Origin: Moduliflexus sp964602655
GTDB lineage: Bacteria; Moduliflexota; Moduliflexia; Moduliflexales; Moduliflexaceae
Assembly: GCA_964602655.1 (NCBI GenBank)
Contig: CAZRSF010000086.1
Coordinates: 1 to 26,488 of the forward strand
Direction of reading: 5' to 3'
DNA length: 26,488 bases
In this document: piece after piece, positions 1-8,671 of the stretch
How positions within the stretch are numbered: the first letter of the stretch is position 1
How the letters are laid out: every line of letters starts with the position of its first letter
Notes under the pieces: model-generated
What the model saw: only the letters and a program-made list of their open reading frames with translations
The model's database searches: none
What the model was told of the DNA's origin: nothing
Made by a program: the position numbers and the translations under genes

Positions 1-10
1 CCTGGCAGGG
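1..10. repeat. Possible end of a dispersed palindromic repeat
   Basis: The first ten bases (cctggcaggg) are identical to the right-hand core of the hairpin at 18044-18056. The window may start inside the last bases of another copy of that intergenic repeat, lying just upstream of the deacetylase gene. Ten bases is short and a chance match is possible. Confidence 0.3.
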
Positions 11-28
11 GTGGGAGCGTTTTTTCGT

Positions 29-745
29 ATGGTTGATGTCTTAGCAATCGGGGCGCATCCCGATGATTGTGAAATTTCAATGGCTGGCACGATTGTCGTG
101 CTGAAACGGCAAGGCTACACGGTCGGCGTCTGCGACCTGACATCAGGCGAAGCCGGAACGTATGGCTCGGCGGACATCCGCAAGCAGGAATTGCAAAACG
201 CAACGGAAATTTTGCAGCTTGACGCTCGCATCACGTTAGACCTGCCGGATGGGAATATCCGCAATACCGATGAAAACCGCCTGAAAGTGATTGAAGTGAT
301 CCGGCAATTCCGCCCGCGCATCGTCTTCGCGTTTTATCCGCAGATGCCGCGCCATCCCGACCATTATTACGCCGGAGAAATTGTCAAAGAGTGCGTCTTT
401 CTGGCCGGATTGGAAAAATTGAAAACCGAATCCGCGCCGTTCCGCCCGAAGAATTTGATCTATTTCAAAGAATTGCTGATCCGCGATCAGCCCGATTTTA
501 TCGTGGATGTCACCGATGTCTGGGAACAAAAAGTTGCGGCGATCCGGGCGTATAAATCGCAGGTGACGCAGGAAGACGAGGACGATTCCGGCACGAAAAC
601 CTTTATCCGCTCGAACGCCTTTTGGGATGTGATGGAAGCCCGCTCCCGCACCGCCGGAGCCATGATCGGCGTCCGCTACGGCGAACCGTTTTACTGCGAT
701 CATCCGGCGAAAATTCAGGACATTCCGACGGCCTTCGAACGATAA
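29..745 (+). CDS. bshB1: BshB1-like N-acetylglucosaminyl-malate deacetylase (PIG-L/LmbE family)
   Basis: Zinc-dependent PIG-L family deacetylase. Its closest resemblance is to BshB1, which removes the acetyl group from GlcNAc-malate in the second step of bacillithiol synthesis in the cytoplasm. The protein is 238 residues, normal for the family. The metal motif AHPDD is at residues 9-13 (ligands His10 and Asp13) and HPDH at 109-112 supplies the third ligand, His112. The DLTSGEAGTYG and LPDGNI segments are typical of BshB1 rather than of the mycothiol enzymes. I chose the ATG at 29 because the family begins almost directly with this first beta strand and a purine-rich ggggtgggag stretch lies upstream. 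A GTG at 11 would add six residues. No bshA or bshC lies in the window, so the bacillithiol assignment rests on sequence resemblance alone. Other LmbE-family substrates remain possible. Confidence 0.85.
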   Translation: MVDVLAIGAHPDDCEISMAGTIVVLKRQGYTVGVCDLTSGEAGTYGSADIRKQELQNATEILQLDARITLDLPDGNIRNTDENRLKVIEVIRQFRPRIVFAFYPQMPRHPDHYYAGEIVKECVFLAGLEKLKTESAPFRPKNLIYFKELLIRDQPDFIVDVTDVWEQKVAAIRAYKSQVTQEDEDDSGTKTFIRSNAFWDVMEARSRTAGAMIGVRYGEPFYCDHPAKIQDIPTAFER

Positions 746-751
746 AATATT

Positions 752-925
752 ACCGCAGAGACGTTGAGAGGCTTGGGGTTTATGTTTTCAGGGGTTGAAA
801 CCCCCGTCTATACGCCGCCGCCCTTTCAGGACGAGACTTGCCGCGAAGCGGCAACGGAATACAGACGGGGGTTTCAACCCCTGGAATGGATTCAAGCTTT
901 TTTGCGTTCTCAGCGTCTCTGCGGT
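752..925. repeat. Nested palindromic intergenic element (MITE-like)
   Basis: Three inverted repeats are nested in the gap between bshB1 and the ABC exporter. The outer arms, 752-770 and about 908-925, match at most positions. The middle arms, 789-809 and 863-883, are 21 bp and perfectly complementary. The inner hairpin, 838-844 with 848-854, has a perfect 7-bp stem and a GAA loop. No transposase is present. The element occupies nearly the whole gap and ends just before the candidate start codons of the ABC gene. It could act as a terminator for bshB1, but no T-tract follows the stems. It looks like a non-autonomous dispersed repeat. Confidence 0.7.
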
Positions 926-942
926 GTATGTTCTTTTCATTC

Positions 943-2748
943 ATGAACCATCTCAAAGCCTTAATTCCTTACCTCCGACGCTACGCGCTCGAACTCATCG
1001 TCGGGTTTGCGTTCATGCTGCTGCAAAATTACAGCCTGATGAAATCGCCGATTTACATGAACCACGCCCTCGACGAAATCATCGGCCAGAATCGGGGAAA
1101 TCTGCTGCTGGCAGATATGCTGTATATCGCTCTGTACACGGCGGTGACGTTCGGTTCGATGTTCGTGATGCGCAAATTGATCATCGGCGTGTCGCGCAAA
1201 ATCGAATATGACCTGCGGGAGCGGTTGTATCGCAAAATTTTGACCGTCAAGATGGCGTTTTTTCAGGAAAATCAGACCGGCGATATCTCGTCGCGCTGCA
1301 CCAACGATTTGGACGCGGTCAGGGGGCTGTTAGGGCCGGGCATCATGTACGTGCCGAATTCGCTGAGCCGCCTCGCCTTTTTCTTGCCGAAGTTGATGCT
1401 GTTGAATCGTCCGCTCATGCTCATCGTGGTCGGCATTCTGCTCGTGATTTCCGCGCTGATTGTCGTCATTATGCCGAGCCTGCGCCCGCTCCATAAGCAG
1501 GTGCAGGAACATGTCGGCGCGATCAACAACCGCGTCTGGCAGGTCATCTCCGGCATCACGACGCTGAAACTGTACACGCTCGAAGCGATTGAAACGCAAC
1601 GTTTCGAGACGTTGAATCAGGAATATATCCGCCGCCAGATGAAATTAGCGAAAACGCGGGGATTCCTCTGGCCGTTTTTCCTGTTCGTCTTTTCACTGAC
1701 GGAACTGCTGATTCTCTGGATCGGCGGCAAAAACGTAATTTCCGGCAGCATGACGATCGGCCAACTGCTGCAATTCAACGTCATGGTCGCGCATTTGACC
1801 ATGCCGGTGATGGCGCTCGGCTGGGTGATGACCGTGATTCAGCAGGGAATCTCGGCAATGGGACGGCTGAATCATATTCTCGATGCGCCGGTGGAAGAAC
1901 GCGCTGACTGGAAAACATTGGAGACGGACGAACTCGTCTTTACGGCGAAAAATCTGGCGTACCGCTATCCATCGCCGCCGCCGAACAGCGTGGCAAAAGT
2001 CGGGAGCATTCCGCCGACTCCGGCACTGTCAACAGAAGAACGCCCGCTCGTGCTGCGCGGGCTTGATTTTACGATTACGCCCGGCCAGACGGTCGCGATT
2101 ACCGGCACCATCGGCAGCGGCAAAACCACGTTGATTAATCTGATGAGCGGCCTCTTTCAGGCTGAACCCGGCATGTTGTTCATCAATGGCATTGATGTGC
2201 GGGATATTCAGCCCGCCAGCCTGCTGCAAAAAATTTCGGTCGTGCCGCAGGAAACGTTTTTGTTTTCCCGTACCATCGCGGAAAACATCGCGTTGAGCAT
2301 GGACGGAGAGACGAATCTCGACCTCGTGGAACGCGCGGCGAAAAATGCCGGATTGGACGGCGATATTCAAACGTTTCCCGATAAATACGAGCAGGTCATC
2401 GGCGAACGCGGCATCACGCTCTCCGGCGGGCAGAAACAGCGCACCGCGATTGCCCGCGCCCTGATGAAACAAAGCCCGGTGCTGATTTTCGATGACGCGC
2501 TTTCCAGTGTGGACGCCAAAACCGAGGCGCATATTCTCGACAATCTCAAGGCGCTGCATTCGTTCAAGACGCTGATTATCATCTCCCATCGCATTTCCGC
2601 GTTACGGAACGCGGATGTGATTTATGTGCTGGATCAGGGCAATATTCTCGAACGCGGCACGCACGCGGAATTGCTTGAACATGGCGGATTATACGCCCGC
2701 CTCGCCAAAATGCAGCAGATGGAGGAGGAATTCGACGATGAGAGGTAA
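943..2748 (+). CDS. Heterodimeric ABC exporter subunit with degenerate Walker B (YheI/BmrC-like)
   Basis: Type IV ABC half-transporter of 601 residues: a six-helix transmembrane domain (about 1-310) and a nucleotide-binding domain (about 330-585). Walker A GTIGSGKT is at 388-395, signature LSGGQ at 493-497 and the H-loop His at 549. The Walker B motif reads IFDD with Asp518 where the catalytic Glu is expected, as in the degenerate half of heterodimeric exporters such as BmrC and TM287. An extra proline-rich stretch of about 20 residues (about 344-366) follows the A-loop Tyr. The reading frame is open upstream to 838, but that part lies in the palindromic repeat. Starts at 928 or 943 fit better, and 943 gives the usual N-terminus; neither has a clear ribosome site. 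It overlaps the partner gene by 11 bp, indicating co-translation. Exported substrate unknown, possibly drugs or lipids. Confidence 0.9.
   Translation: MNHLKALIPYLRRYALELIVGFAFMLLQNYSLMKSPIYMNHALDEIIGQNRGNLLLADMLYIALYTAVTFGSMFVMRKLIIGVSRKIEYDLRERLYRKILTVKMAFFQENQTGDISSRCTNDLDAVRGLLGPGIMYVPNSLSRLAFFLPKLMLLNRPLMLIVVGILLVISALIVVIMPSLRPLHKQVQEHVGAINNRVWQVISGITTLKLYTLEAIETQRFETLNQEYIRRQMKLAKTRGFLWPFFLFVFSLTELLILWIGGKNVISGSMTIGQLLQFNVMVAHLTMPVMALGWVMTVIQQGISAMGRLNHILDAPVEERADWKTLETDELVFTAKNLAYRYPSPPPNSVAKVGSIPPTPALSTEERPLVLRGLDFTITPGQTVAITGTIGSGKTTLINLMSGLFQAEPGMLFINGIDVRDIQPASLLQKISVVPQETFLFSRTIAENIALSMDGETNLDLVERAAKNAGLDGDIQTFPDKYEQVIGERGITLSGGQKQRTAIARALMKQSPVLIFDDALSSVDAKTEAHILDNLKALHSFKTLIIISHRISALRNADVIYVLDQGNILERGTHAELLEHGGLYARLAKMQQMEEEFDDER
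2721..2728 (+). promoter_or_regulatory. Shine-Dalgarno fixing the start of the second ABC gene
   Basis: GGAGGAGG lies inside the end of the first ABC gene, nine bases before the ATG at 2738. It selects that start over the longer open frame from 2624 and over the next in-frame ATG at 2750. Confidence 0.75.
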
Positions 2749-4546
2749 CATGGGAAAAGGCGGCGGCCACATCAAAAAAGAGCGCGGTTACGACGCCACC
2801 GCGAAGACGCAGAAGATGCTGGATTGGAAACTGTTGCAACGGTTGCTGCCGTATGTACGCACACACGCGACGCTGTTGATTGTGGCGTTGGCGCTGCTCG
2901 TGGTCTTTGATGTGAGCGGCGTTCTATATCCCTATCTGCTGAAAGTCGGAATTGACCAACATATCGTCAAAGGCGATCTCGACGGCCTGATGCGCATCTG
3001 CTGGATATTAGGCGCCGTGTTGGTCAGCAATTTTCTCTTTTCCGCGGCATTCACCTACTGCATCGAATATCTCGGCCAACGCCTGCTGTTCGACCTGCGG
3101 ATGGATTTGTTCAAGAAAGTCCTCGCCCTGTCCAACGACTATTTCGACGTGACGGCGGTCGGCAAAACCCTGACCAACGTGACGAATGATGTGGAAGCGA
3201 TCCGGGAATTCATTTCAGACGGCCTGGTCGCGCTGCTCGGCGACGCGCTGAAACTCGTGCTGATTCTGATTGCCATGCTGTTAGTGGACGTGAAAATGGC
3301 GCTATTTGCGTTTCTGACGATTCCTATGTTCATCGGCGCGACGGCGCTGTTTCGCAAAAGCATCCGCACTGGCTACGATGGCGTCCGCAAAGCGAATTCC
3401 GAAATCAACACCTCGCTCGTGGAAACAATCACGGGGATCAAAGAGATTCATCTGTTCAATCACGAAACCCGCAGCGAGCAGACGTTCGCGACGTATAACC
3501 GGCGCTATCTCGAGGCGTTTTTGAAAGTTGTCAACTCGTACGCGCTCTATTTTCCGGTGATTGAAATTGTGGCGAACGTGAGCATGCTGCTGATCCTGAC
3601 CTACGCCCATTTTGCGGCAGGTCGGGCGTTGCAAGTCGGCGTGATTTTCGCGTTTTTTTCCTACATCAACATGTTTTTCAAACCGTTGCGGGACATGGCG
3701 GAACGCTTCAACTCGTTTCAATCCGCAATGGCGGCGTCGCATCGCGTCTTCAAGCTGTTAGACCATCCGGTAACGAACGCGCCGTCGCTAAAACAGATTC
3801 AGAGCAACACGCGCGGCGAAGTGCGGTTCGAGAACGTCACATTTGCTTATCAACCGGGGCATCCGGTGATGAAAAACGTGTCGTTTACCATTCGCCCTGG
3901 CGAAAAAGTCGCTTTTGTCGGACATACCGGCAGCGGCAAAACCACGACGATCAATCTGCTGAATCGCTTGTACGACGTGCAAGAAGGGGCGATTCTGATT
4001 GACGGCGTGGACATCAAAGCCTACGACCTCGGCGCGTTACGCGGGCAGATCGCCACCGTGCCGCAGGATATTTTTCTGTTCACCGGCACGATTGCCGAAA
4101 ATATCGCGCTGCATGATCCGCGCATCCGGCGCGAAGACGTGGAACATGCCGCGCAGCAGGTCTATGCCGACCGGTATATCGAACGTTTGCCGAAACGGTA
4201 TGACGAAAACATTCTGGAAGAAGGGAAATTGCTGTCGGTCGGTCAGCGCCAGCTTCTCAGCTTTGCCCGCGCCTTTGTGCGGAAGCCGGCGATTGTCGTG
4301 TTGGACGAAGCGACCTCGAATATTGATTCCGAAACCGAACAATTGATCGAAGCCGGCGTCAAAAATCTGCTCGCCGATAGAACTGCGATTATCATCGCGC
4401 ACCGGCTTTCGACGATCAAAAGCGTGGATCGGATTCTCGTCCTGCATAAAGGGGAATTGGTGGAACAAGGAACGCACGATGCCTTGTTGCAGCATGGCGG
4501 CCTCTACAAACAGTTATACGAAATGCAAACGTTGATGTTGAATTGA
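2738..4546 (+). CDS. Heterodimeric ABC exporter subunit with catalytic Walker B (YheH/BmrD-like)
   Basis: Partner half-transporter of 602 residues with a transmembrane domain (about 35-335) and a nucleotide-binding domain (about 360-590). Walker A GHTGSGKT is at 395-402 and Walker B VLDEA carries the catalytic Glu524. The signature motif is LSVGQ at 499-503, with Val in place of the first Gly, and the H-loop His is 555. The pattern is complementary to the upstream protein: the intact Walker B here pairs with the canonical LSGGQ of the partner to make one active site, and the altered LSVGQ pairs with the partner's Asp518 to make the degenerate site. The N-terminus has a basic extension of about 28 residues before the first helix, as in YheH-type proteins. 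The stop lies 9 bp from the convergent photolyase stop. Confidence 0.92.
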   Translation: MRGNMGKGGGHIKKERGYDATAKTQKMLDWKLLQRLLPYVRTHATLLIVALALLVVFDVSGVLYPYLLKVGIDQHIVKGDLDGLMRICWILGAVLVSNFLFSAAFTYCIEYLGQRLLFDLRMDLFKKVLALSNDYFDVTAVGKTLTNVTNDVEAIREFISDGLVALLGDALKLVLILIAMLLVDVKMALFAFLTIPMFIGATALFRKSIRTGYDGVRKANSEINTSLVETITGIKEIHLFNHETRSEQTFATYNRRYLEAFLKVVNSYALYFPVIEIVANVSMLLILTYAHFAAGRALQVGVIFAFFSYINMFFKPLRDMAERFNSFQSAMAASHRVFKLLDHPVTNAPSLKQIQSNTRGEVRFENVTFAYQPGHPVMKNVSFTIRPGEKVAFVGHTGSGKTTTINLLNRLYDVQEGAILIDGVDIKAYDLGALRGQIATVPQDIFLFTGTIAENIALHDPRIRREDVEHAAQQVYADRYIERLPKRYDENILEEGKLLSVGQRQLLSFARAFVRKPAIVVLDEATSNIDSETEQLIEAGVKNLLADRTAIIIAHRLSTIKSVDRILVLHKGELVEQGTHDALLQHGGLYKQLYEMQTLMLN

Positions 4547-4555
4547 ACGGGGCAA

Positions 4556-5944
4556 TTATTCTTCCGATTTCATCAGGCGTCGCACTTTCCGAATGTACGC
4601 CTGAATGTCGCATTTTCGTTCCAAGCCGGACGCGGTCATGCAGCGCACTTTGCCGAAGATCTCGCGTTCGTTCCAGGCGCGGTCGTGCACGCCGTAGAGC
4701 CATGCGACGCCGGCGTAGGAATTGGGATCGCGTCCGTCGAGAAAATAGCGGTTATTCAGCGTCAGCGTCGCGGCGAACGCCTCCTCCGGGCTGCGACTCC
4801 ACTCCAGAATTTTTTTGCCCCAATACATCCGCATATAATTGTGCATAAAACCCGTCTCTTTCATTTCCAGCATCGCCGCATTCCAGTACGGATCATGCGT
4901 GTTCGCGCTTTCCAACTCGTCTATCGAATAGAGATATTCGCGATAGTCAGTTTCATGCTGATGAAGCGTGATCTGCGCCCAGGTCGGCGCACACGCAAAC
5001 GAATCGTAATCCGGCCTGTAATAGGCGAAATTCATCGCTAATTCGCGCCGGACAATCAACTGCTCCAAAAAGGCGTCGCCGGTTTTTTCGATGGAATGCG
5101 GGCTGGCCTGTATCTGTCGCGCAAGATACACCGGCGAAATCTGACCGAAATGCAGATAGGGACTCATCTGCGAAATGTCGTCGGTTTGGGGCTGATTGCC
5201 ATGTTCGTCGTAATGTTCGAGTTTGGATTCGATAAATTCTCGAAAGCGCGTTTTGGCCTGCGACGTTCCGCCGCGAAACAATCGGCTGACTGGCGCAATA
5301 CGGCGATCCATGTCGAATGACGACAGCAGCGCCGCGATGTCGGTCAGGTCGTCTCCGCGCAGATCAAGGTCAAGTGAGGGATATTCGAGTGAAAGACGAG
5401 GAATCGGCTGAAGATAGCGGTCAATCAGTTTCGTGATTTTGGGGCGGATCGTGCGGGCAGCGTATTCGGCTTTGTTCGACGCGCTTTCGATCGGCACAAT
5501 CACATCGCTTTCGACCTGCATGACGCGGCATTCCGCCTGCTGCGCGACCTCGCTGCGCCAGGCGCGTTGATGGCGCAGATAGCCGCGATCACAGACAATC
5601 AGCGAGGCGGATTCGGCAAGCTGAATGGCAATTTCGGGCGGATGCCCGTGGCGCAGAATAAATTTGATTCCGCGCGCCGCTAACATGGCAGAGGTTTCTT
5701 GCAAGCCTTCCAGCAGAAATGTATAATGGCGGAGATTCGCGTCAGGGTAAGTGTCGGTCAGGCCAAAGGCGACGACAAGCGGCTGCTTCAGATGATTGGC
5801 GCAATGAATCGCATACTCTAAGGCATGATTCTCTTCGGCGCGTTGACTCTGCTGCATCCAGTACAGGACGTATCGTCCCGGTCGAATGTCGCGGTCGTTG
5901 AGCAATCGAATGCGGTCGGCATGAATCGGCGAGGCTGCTTGCAT
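4556..5944 (-). CDS. phr: Class II deoxyribodipyrimidine (CPD) photolyase
   Basis: Light-driven DNA repair flavoprotein that splits cyclobutane pyrimidine dimers. The protein is 462 residues, normal for class II enzymes. An N-terminal alpha/beta domain (about 24-150, starting YVLYWMQ) is followed by a helical FAD-binding domain. Class II hallmarks include the YLHFGQ region (263-268), the RRELAMNF helix (299-306), a Trp/Tyr-rich segment ending in YWGKKILEW (374-382) likely to hold part of the electron-transfer tryptophans, and NNRYFLDGRDPNSYAG (397-412). It is the last gene in the minus-strand run that starts with the ATPase operon, 45 bp after the stress protein. The chosen ATG has no strong ribosome site. 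The presence of photolyase means that at least part of the life cycle is exposed to light, or that the gene was retained from such an ancestor. Confidence 0.93.
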   Translation of the reverse strand: MQAASPIHADRIRLLNDRDIRPGRYVLYWMQQSQRAEENHALEYAIHCANHLKQPLVVAFGLTDTYPDANLRHYTFLLEGLQETSAMLAARGIKFILRHGHPPEIAIQLAESASLIVCDRGYLRHQRAWRSEVAQQAECRVMQVESDVIVPIESASNKAEYAARTIRPKITKLIDRYLQPIPRLSLEYPSLDLDLRGDDLTDIAALLSSFDMDRRIAPVSRLFRGGTSQAKTRFREFIESKLEHYDEHGNQPQTDDISQMSPYLHFGQISPVYLARQIQASPHSIEKTGDAFLEQLIVRRELAMNFAYYRPDYDSFACAPTWAQITLHQHETDYREYLYSIDELESANTHDPYWNAAMLEMKETGFMHNYMRMYWGKKILEWSRSPEEAFAATLTLNNRYFLDGRDPNSYAGVAWLYGVHDRAWNEREIFGKVRCMTASGLERKCDIQAYIRKVRRLMKSEE

Positions 5945-5989
5945 AAAATGAGGATTGCCGCCGATTCGAGCGGTTCGGCGGCGGAATGT

Positions 5990-6427
5990 TTATCGGGAAA
6001 GGAGGATCGGACACTCGGCGTGTTCGATGATCGGTTCTAACACGGCATCTTTGCGCGCACCGGTTTTGCGGGGTTTGCCAAGCACAATCAGGTCAACTTT
6101 ATACTTCTCGGCGCTATCCAAAATGACGCGATGCGGTGTGCCTTCTTCCAACGTCAGCGCGACACGCACCTGTTCGTTGACCGCTTCTTCCTCAAGGCTG
6201 TATAGAATTTTCCATCCACTTTCTTCGGCTTTCACGATCAAGGCTTCTTTGGATTCGCTGCCATACCGCGCCATCGTTTCAATGGCGCGAATATCCACGA
6301 CATGCAAAAAAATCAGTTGCGCGCTGTGCTGTTGGGCAAGCTGAATGGCTAACCGGGCGGCATCAATAGAATACTTCGCATTATCAACAGGCACCAGAAT
6401 TTTTTTAAAGAGTGTTGATGAAGCCAT
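5990..6427 (-). CDS. Universal stress protein (UspA family), degenerate nucleotide motif
   Basis: Single-domain Usp protein of 145 residues with the typical start (FKKILVPVDNAKYS, about 7-20), the LHVVD strand (41-45) and the VDLIVLG strand (111-117). The ATP-binding Usp proteins carry G-x2-G-x9-G-(S/T) after this strand. Here the sequence runs GKPRKTGARKDAVLEPIIEHA, so the second Gly is displaced and the G-(S/T) pair is replaced by Leu-Glu. It therefore looks like a non-ATP-binding or altered member. It lies 98 bp downstream of the ATPase D gene and 45 bp upstream of the photolyase, suggesting a stress-related tail to the operon. The ATG start lacks a clear ribosome site. Confidence 0.85.
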   Translation of the reverse strand: MASSTLFKKILVPVDNAKYSIDAARLAIQLAQQHSAQLIFLHVVDIRAIETMARYGSESKEALIVKAEESGWKILYSLEEEAVNEQVRVALTLEEGTPHRVILDSAEKYKVDLIVLGKPRKTGARKDAVLEPIIEHAECPILLSR

Positions 6428-6525
6428 AGAGAACGAAGCCGCGAATTACGGGCAAACAGGCTGCGTACAATATTTCGACGCGTTCTTGGCAACCTGAACC
6501 TCGCAACTCGTAACTCTTGAGTTGG

Positions 6526-7149
6526 TCAGCGGTGTAATTTTTCTTTGACGCGTTTCAGTTGAAACAGGATTTCCCGTTCTTTTTCTTCAAGAGTGTATTC
6601 GATATATTTGACCGTTTCCGAGTATTCAGGGATCAGAATATTATCCAATGCGTTGAATCGCCGCTGCGTTTTTTTCAATTCCGTCGCCAATCGCCACAGG
6701 GTCGTTTCGATTTCCGCTAACTCGACCAGCGTTTCGAAGCTGGCGGAAAACTGCTTGGCGGCGCTATCTAACGCAAATGTCGTTCCGGCAAAACTGTAAC
6801 GCGGCTTTTCGGATTTATTCCATTTCACCTGAACCACTGGCACGGGAACGCCCATGACGCTGCGATCGTGTATATCTACTTCCGCTTCTTCCTGAATGCC
6901 GAAGGCCGCCCGTCGGATATTTTCCGTGCCGAGCAGCACTTTGGCGACGGCGAACGACTGATACGCTTCCGCTAAGGATTTTTCCATTGCCAATCGTTTG
7001 CGATGCGCGTCTTCAAGCATTCCCATAATTTCCATAATGAGAATTTCGCGCTTTTCGTCAAGCAGATCGCGTCCTTCGACCGCAAAGGTCAGTTCATCGT
7101 TCAAGCGTAATAAATTGCTTTTTGTTGATGGAATATTGAGCCGAGCCAT
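6526..7149 (-). CDS. atpD: V-type ATP synthase subunit D (central rotor stalk)
   Basis: Coiled-coil rotor subunit of the V/A-type ATPase, 207 residues. The N-terminus (MARLNIPSTKSNLLRL) matches the family's conserved start, followed by a long helix with LLDEKREILIMEI (about 28-40). A matching long C-terminal helix follows (RRFNALDNILIPEYSETVKYI, about 168-188). These two helices form the shaft inside the A3B3 head. An open frame continues 57 codons upstream into the end of atpB, but conservation begins at the ATG at 7149. That start has no convincing Shine-Dalgarno sequence. It is the last ATPase gene, 95 bp after atpB. Confidence 0.93.
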   Translation of the reverse strand: MARLNIPSTKSNLLRLNDELTFAVEGRDLLDEKREILIMEIMGMLEDAHRKRLAMEKSLAEAYQSFAVAKVLLGTENIRRAAFGIQEEAEVDIHDRSVMGVPVPVVQVKWNKSEKPRYSFAGTTFALDSAAKQFSASFETLVELAEIETTLWRLATELKKTQRRFNALDNILIPEYSETVKYIEYTLEEKEREILFQLKRVKEKLHR

Positions 7150-7244
7150 GAATAATGTCAACCATTTTTTTCCGAAGCGCAAAAGAGTGTTTGCATACGA
7201 TGCAACGACAGGGCTGCGCTCCTGAAAACAACTGAAACAACGCG

Positions 7245-8633
7245 TTATGACGAATACTGTCCGTGATCGTCTATTTGTTCGTCTGTCACGCGGGTCAATT
7301 CCCTGCGCGGAAGCGCGCAAACGATCTTCCAGGCTAAGTCTAAGGTTTCGTCAATCGTCCGGTTTTCCGTCAATCCCTGTTTGACGAACAGCGTTTCATA
7401 CTGGCGGCCTAAGTCCAGATATTGCTTATCCAGATCAGACAATTCGCTTTCGCCGATAATCGAAGCCAGTGTTTCGACGCGCTTGACATACGTGTAGGCC
7501 GAATACAACTGGTTCGACACGTTCCGATGATCCTCGCGAGTTTTGTCTTTGCCGATGCCGTCATTCATCAAACGCGACAAAGAGGGCAAGACGTTAATCG
7601 GCGGATAAATGCCTTGCTTGTCTAAGTTGCGATCCAACACGATCTGCCCCTCGGTAATAAAACCGGTCAAATCCGGGATCGGATGCGTAATGTCGTCGTT
7701 GGGCATCGTCAGAATCGGAATCTGGGTGATCGAACCTTTGCGTCCGATAATGCGTCCGGCGCGTTCGTAAATAGAGGCCAAATCGCTGTACAGATATCCA
7801 GGATACCCTTTCCGGCTCGGCACTTCCCCTTTCGAGGTCGAAACTTCGCGCAACGCTTCGCAGTAGTTCGTCATGTCAGTCAACACGACCAAGACGTGCA
7901 TTCCAAGATCGAACGCAAGGTATTCGGCGACGGTCAAGGCCGAACGCGGCGTAATCAGACGTTCAATCGTCGGGTCGCTGGCTAAATTCATAAACATGAC
8001 GACATTACTGAGGACGCCGGTCTCTTCGAAGCTTTTACGGAAGACTTCCGCGTCATCGTGTTTGATGCCCATTGCGCCGAAGACGACGACGAATTGCGTG
8101 TCTTGTTCGCCGAGAATCGTCGCCTGGCGCACAATCTGCGCGGCCAATTTGTTATGCGGCAATCCGCTGCCGGAAAAGACCGGCAATTTTTGACCGCGTA
8201 CCAGCGTGTTCATCCCATCAATCGAAGAAATGCCGGTTTGGATAAAATCGCGGGGATATTCCCGGCTGGCCGGGTTGATCGGAGAACCATTCACGCTGCG
8301 GCGTTCGCGGGCAATCGGTTCCGGCAACCCGTCAATCGGTTCGCCGATGCCATTGAATACGCGACCTAACATCTCTGCCGAGACCGGCACAGTGACCGGA
8401 TGACCTAAAAAACGGACTTTCGTGCCTTCGATTGACAGGCCGCTGGTGCCTTCGAAAATCTCGACTGCCGCGATATTCTGCCCGATCGACAGGACGCGCC
8501 CGTGACGCATTTTCCCGTGGGCATCTACAATCTGTACCACTTCTGCAAAGCCCACATCGCTGATGCCTTCCACGTAAAGAATCGGGCCTGAGACTTTCTT
8601 AAATCCAAGATATTCTTTGGCTGCTGTTCCCAT
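7245..8633 (-). CDS. atpB: V-type ATP synthase subunit B (regulatory head subunit)
   Basis: Non-catalytic nucleotide-binding subunit of the A3B3 head, 462 residues. It has the N-terminal beta barrel (KVSGPILYVEGI, about 13-24), the degenerate P-loop region SGSGLPHNKLAAQI typical of B subunits, and the DMTNYCEALREVS segment. The ATG at 8633 was chosen because the family starts about ten residues before the beta barrel and a GGAAGA sequence lies just upstream. An in-frame ATG at 8648 and a GTG at 8681 would add residues not conserved in the family. A hairpin lies 19-38 bp upstream of the start, in the 101-bp gap after atpA. Confidence 0.95.
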   Translation of the reverse strand: MGTAAKEYLGFKKVSGPILYVEGISDVGFAEVVQIVDAHGKMRHGRVLSIGQNIAAVEIFEGTSGLSIEGTKVRFLGHPVTVPVSAEMLGRVFNGIGEPIDGLPEPIARERRSVNGSPINPASREYPRDFIQTGISSIDGMNTLVRGQKLPVFSGSGLPHNKLAAQIVRQATILGEQDTQFVVVFGAMGIKHDDAEVFRKSFEETGVLSNVVMFMNLASDPTIERLITPRSALTVAEYLAFDLGMHVLVVLTDMTNYCEALREVSTSKGEVPSRKGYPGYLYSDLASIYERAGRIIGRKGSITQIPILTMPNDDITHPIPDLTGFITEGQIVLDRNLDKQGIYPPINVLPSLSRLMNDGIGKDKTREDHRNVSNQLYSAYTYVKRVETLASIIGESELSDLDKQYLDLGRQYETLFVKQGLTENRTIDETLDLAWKIVCALPRRELTRVTDEQIDDHGQYSS

Positions 8634-8651
8634 GTTCTTCCATGACATGCC

Positions 8652-8671
8652 GGACGAAATTTTTTTCGTCC
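8652..8671 (-). promoter_or_regulatory. Hairpin in the atpA-atpB gap
   Basis: A perfect 8-bp stem (8652-8659 with 8664-8671) encloses a 4-base loop. In the mRNA sense the stem begins GGACGAAA and the loop is AAAA. It ends about 18 bases before the atpB start codon. It could adjust translation of atpB or protect processed mRNA ends. It is not a classical terminator because no U-tract follows on the transcribed strand. Confidence 0.45.

Noticed and set aside
236..703. 155-codon open frame on the minus strand
   Set aside because: Antisense shadow of the deacetylase gene.
838..942. Upstream extension of the first ABC gene
   Set aside because: The extra codons are derived from the palindromic repeat and do not resemble ABC N-termini.
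7150..7320. 57-codon N-terminal extension of ATPase subunit D
   Set aside because: It overlaps the end of atpB and lies before the conserved start of the family.
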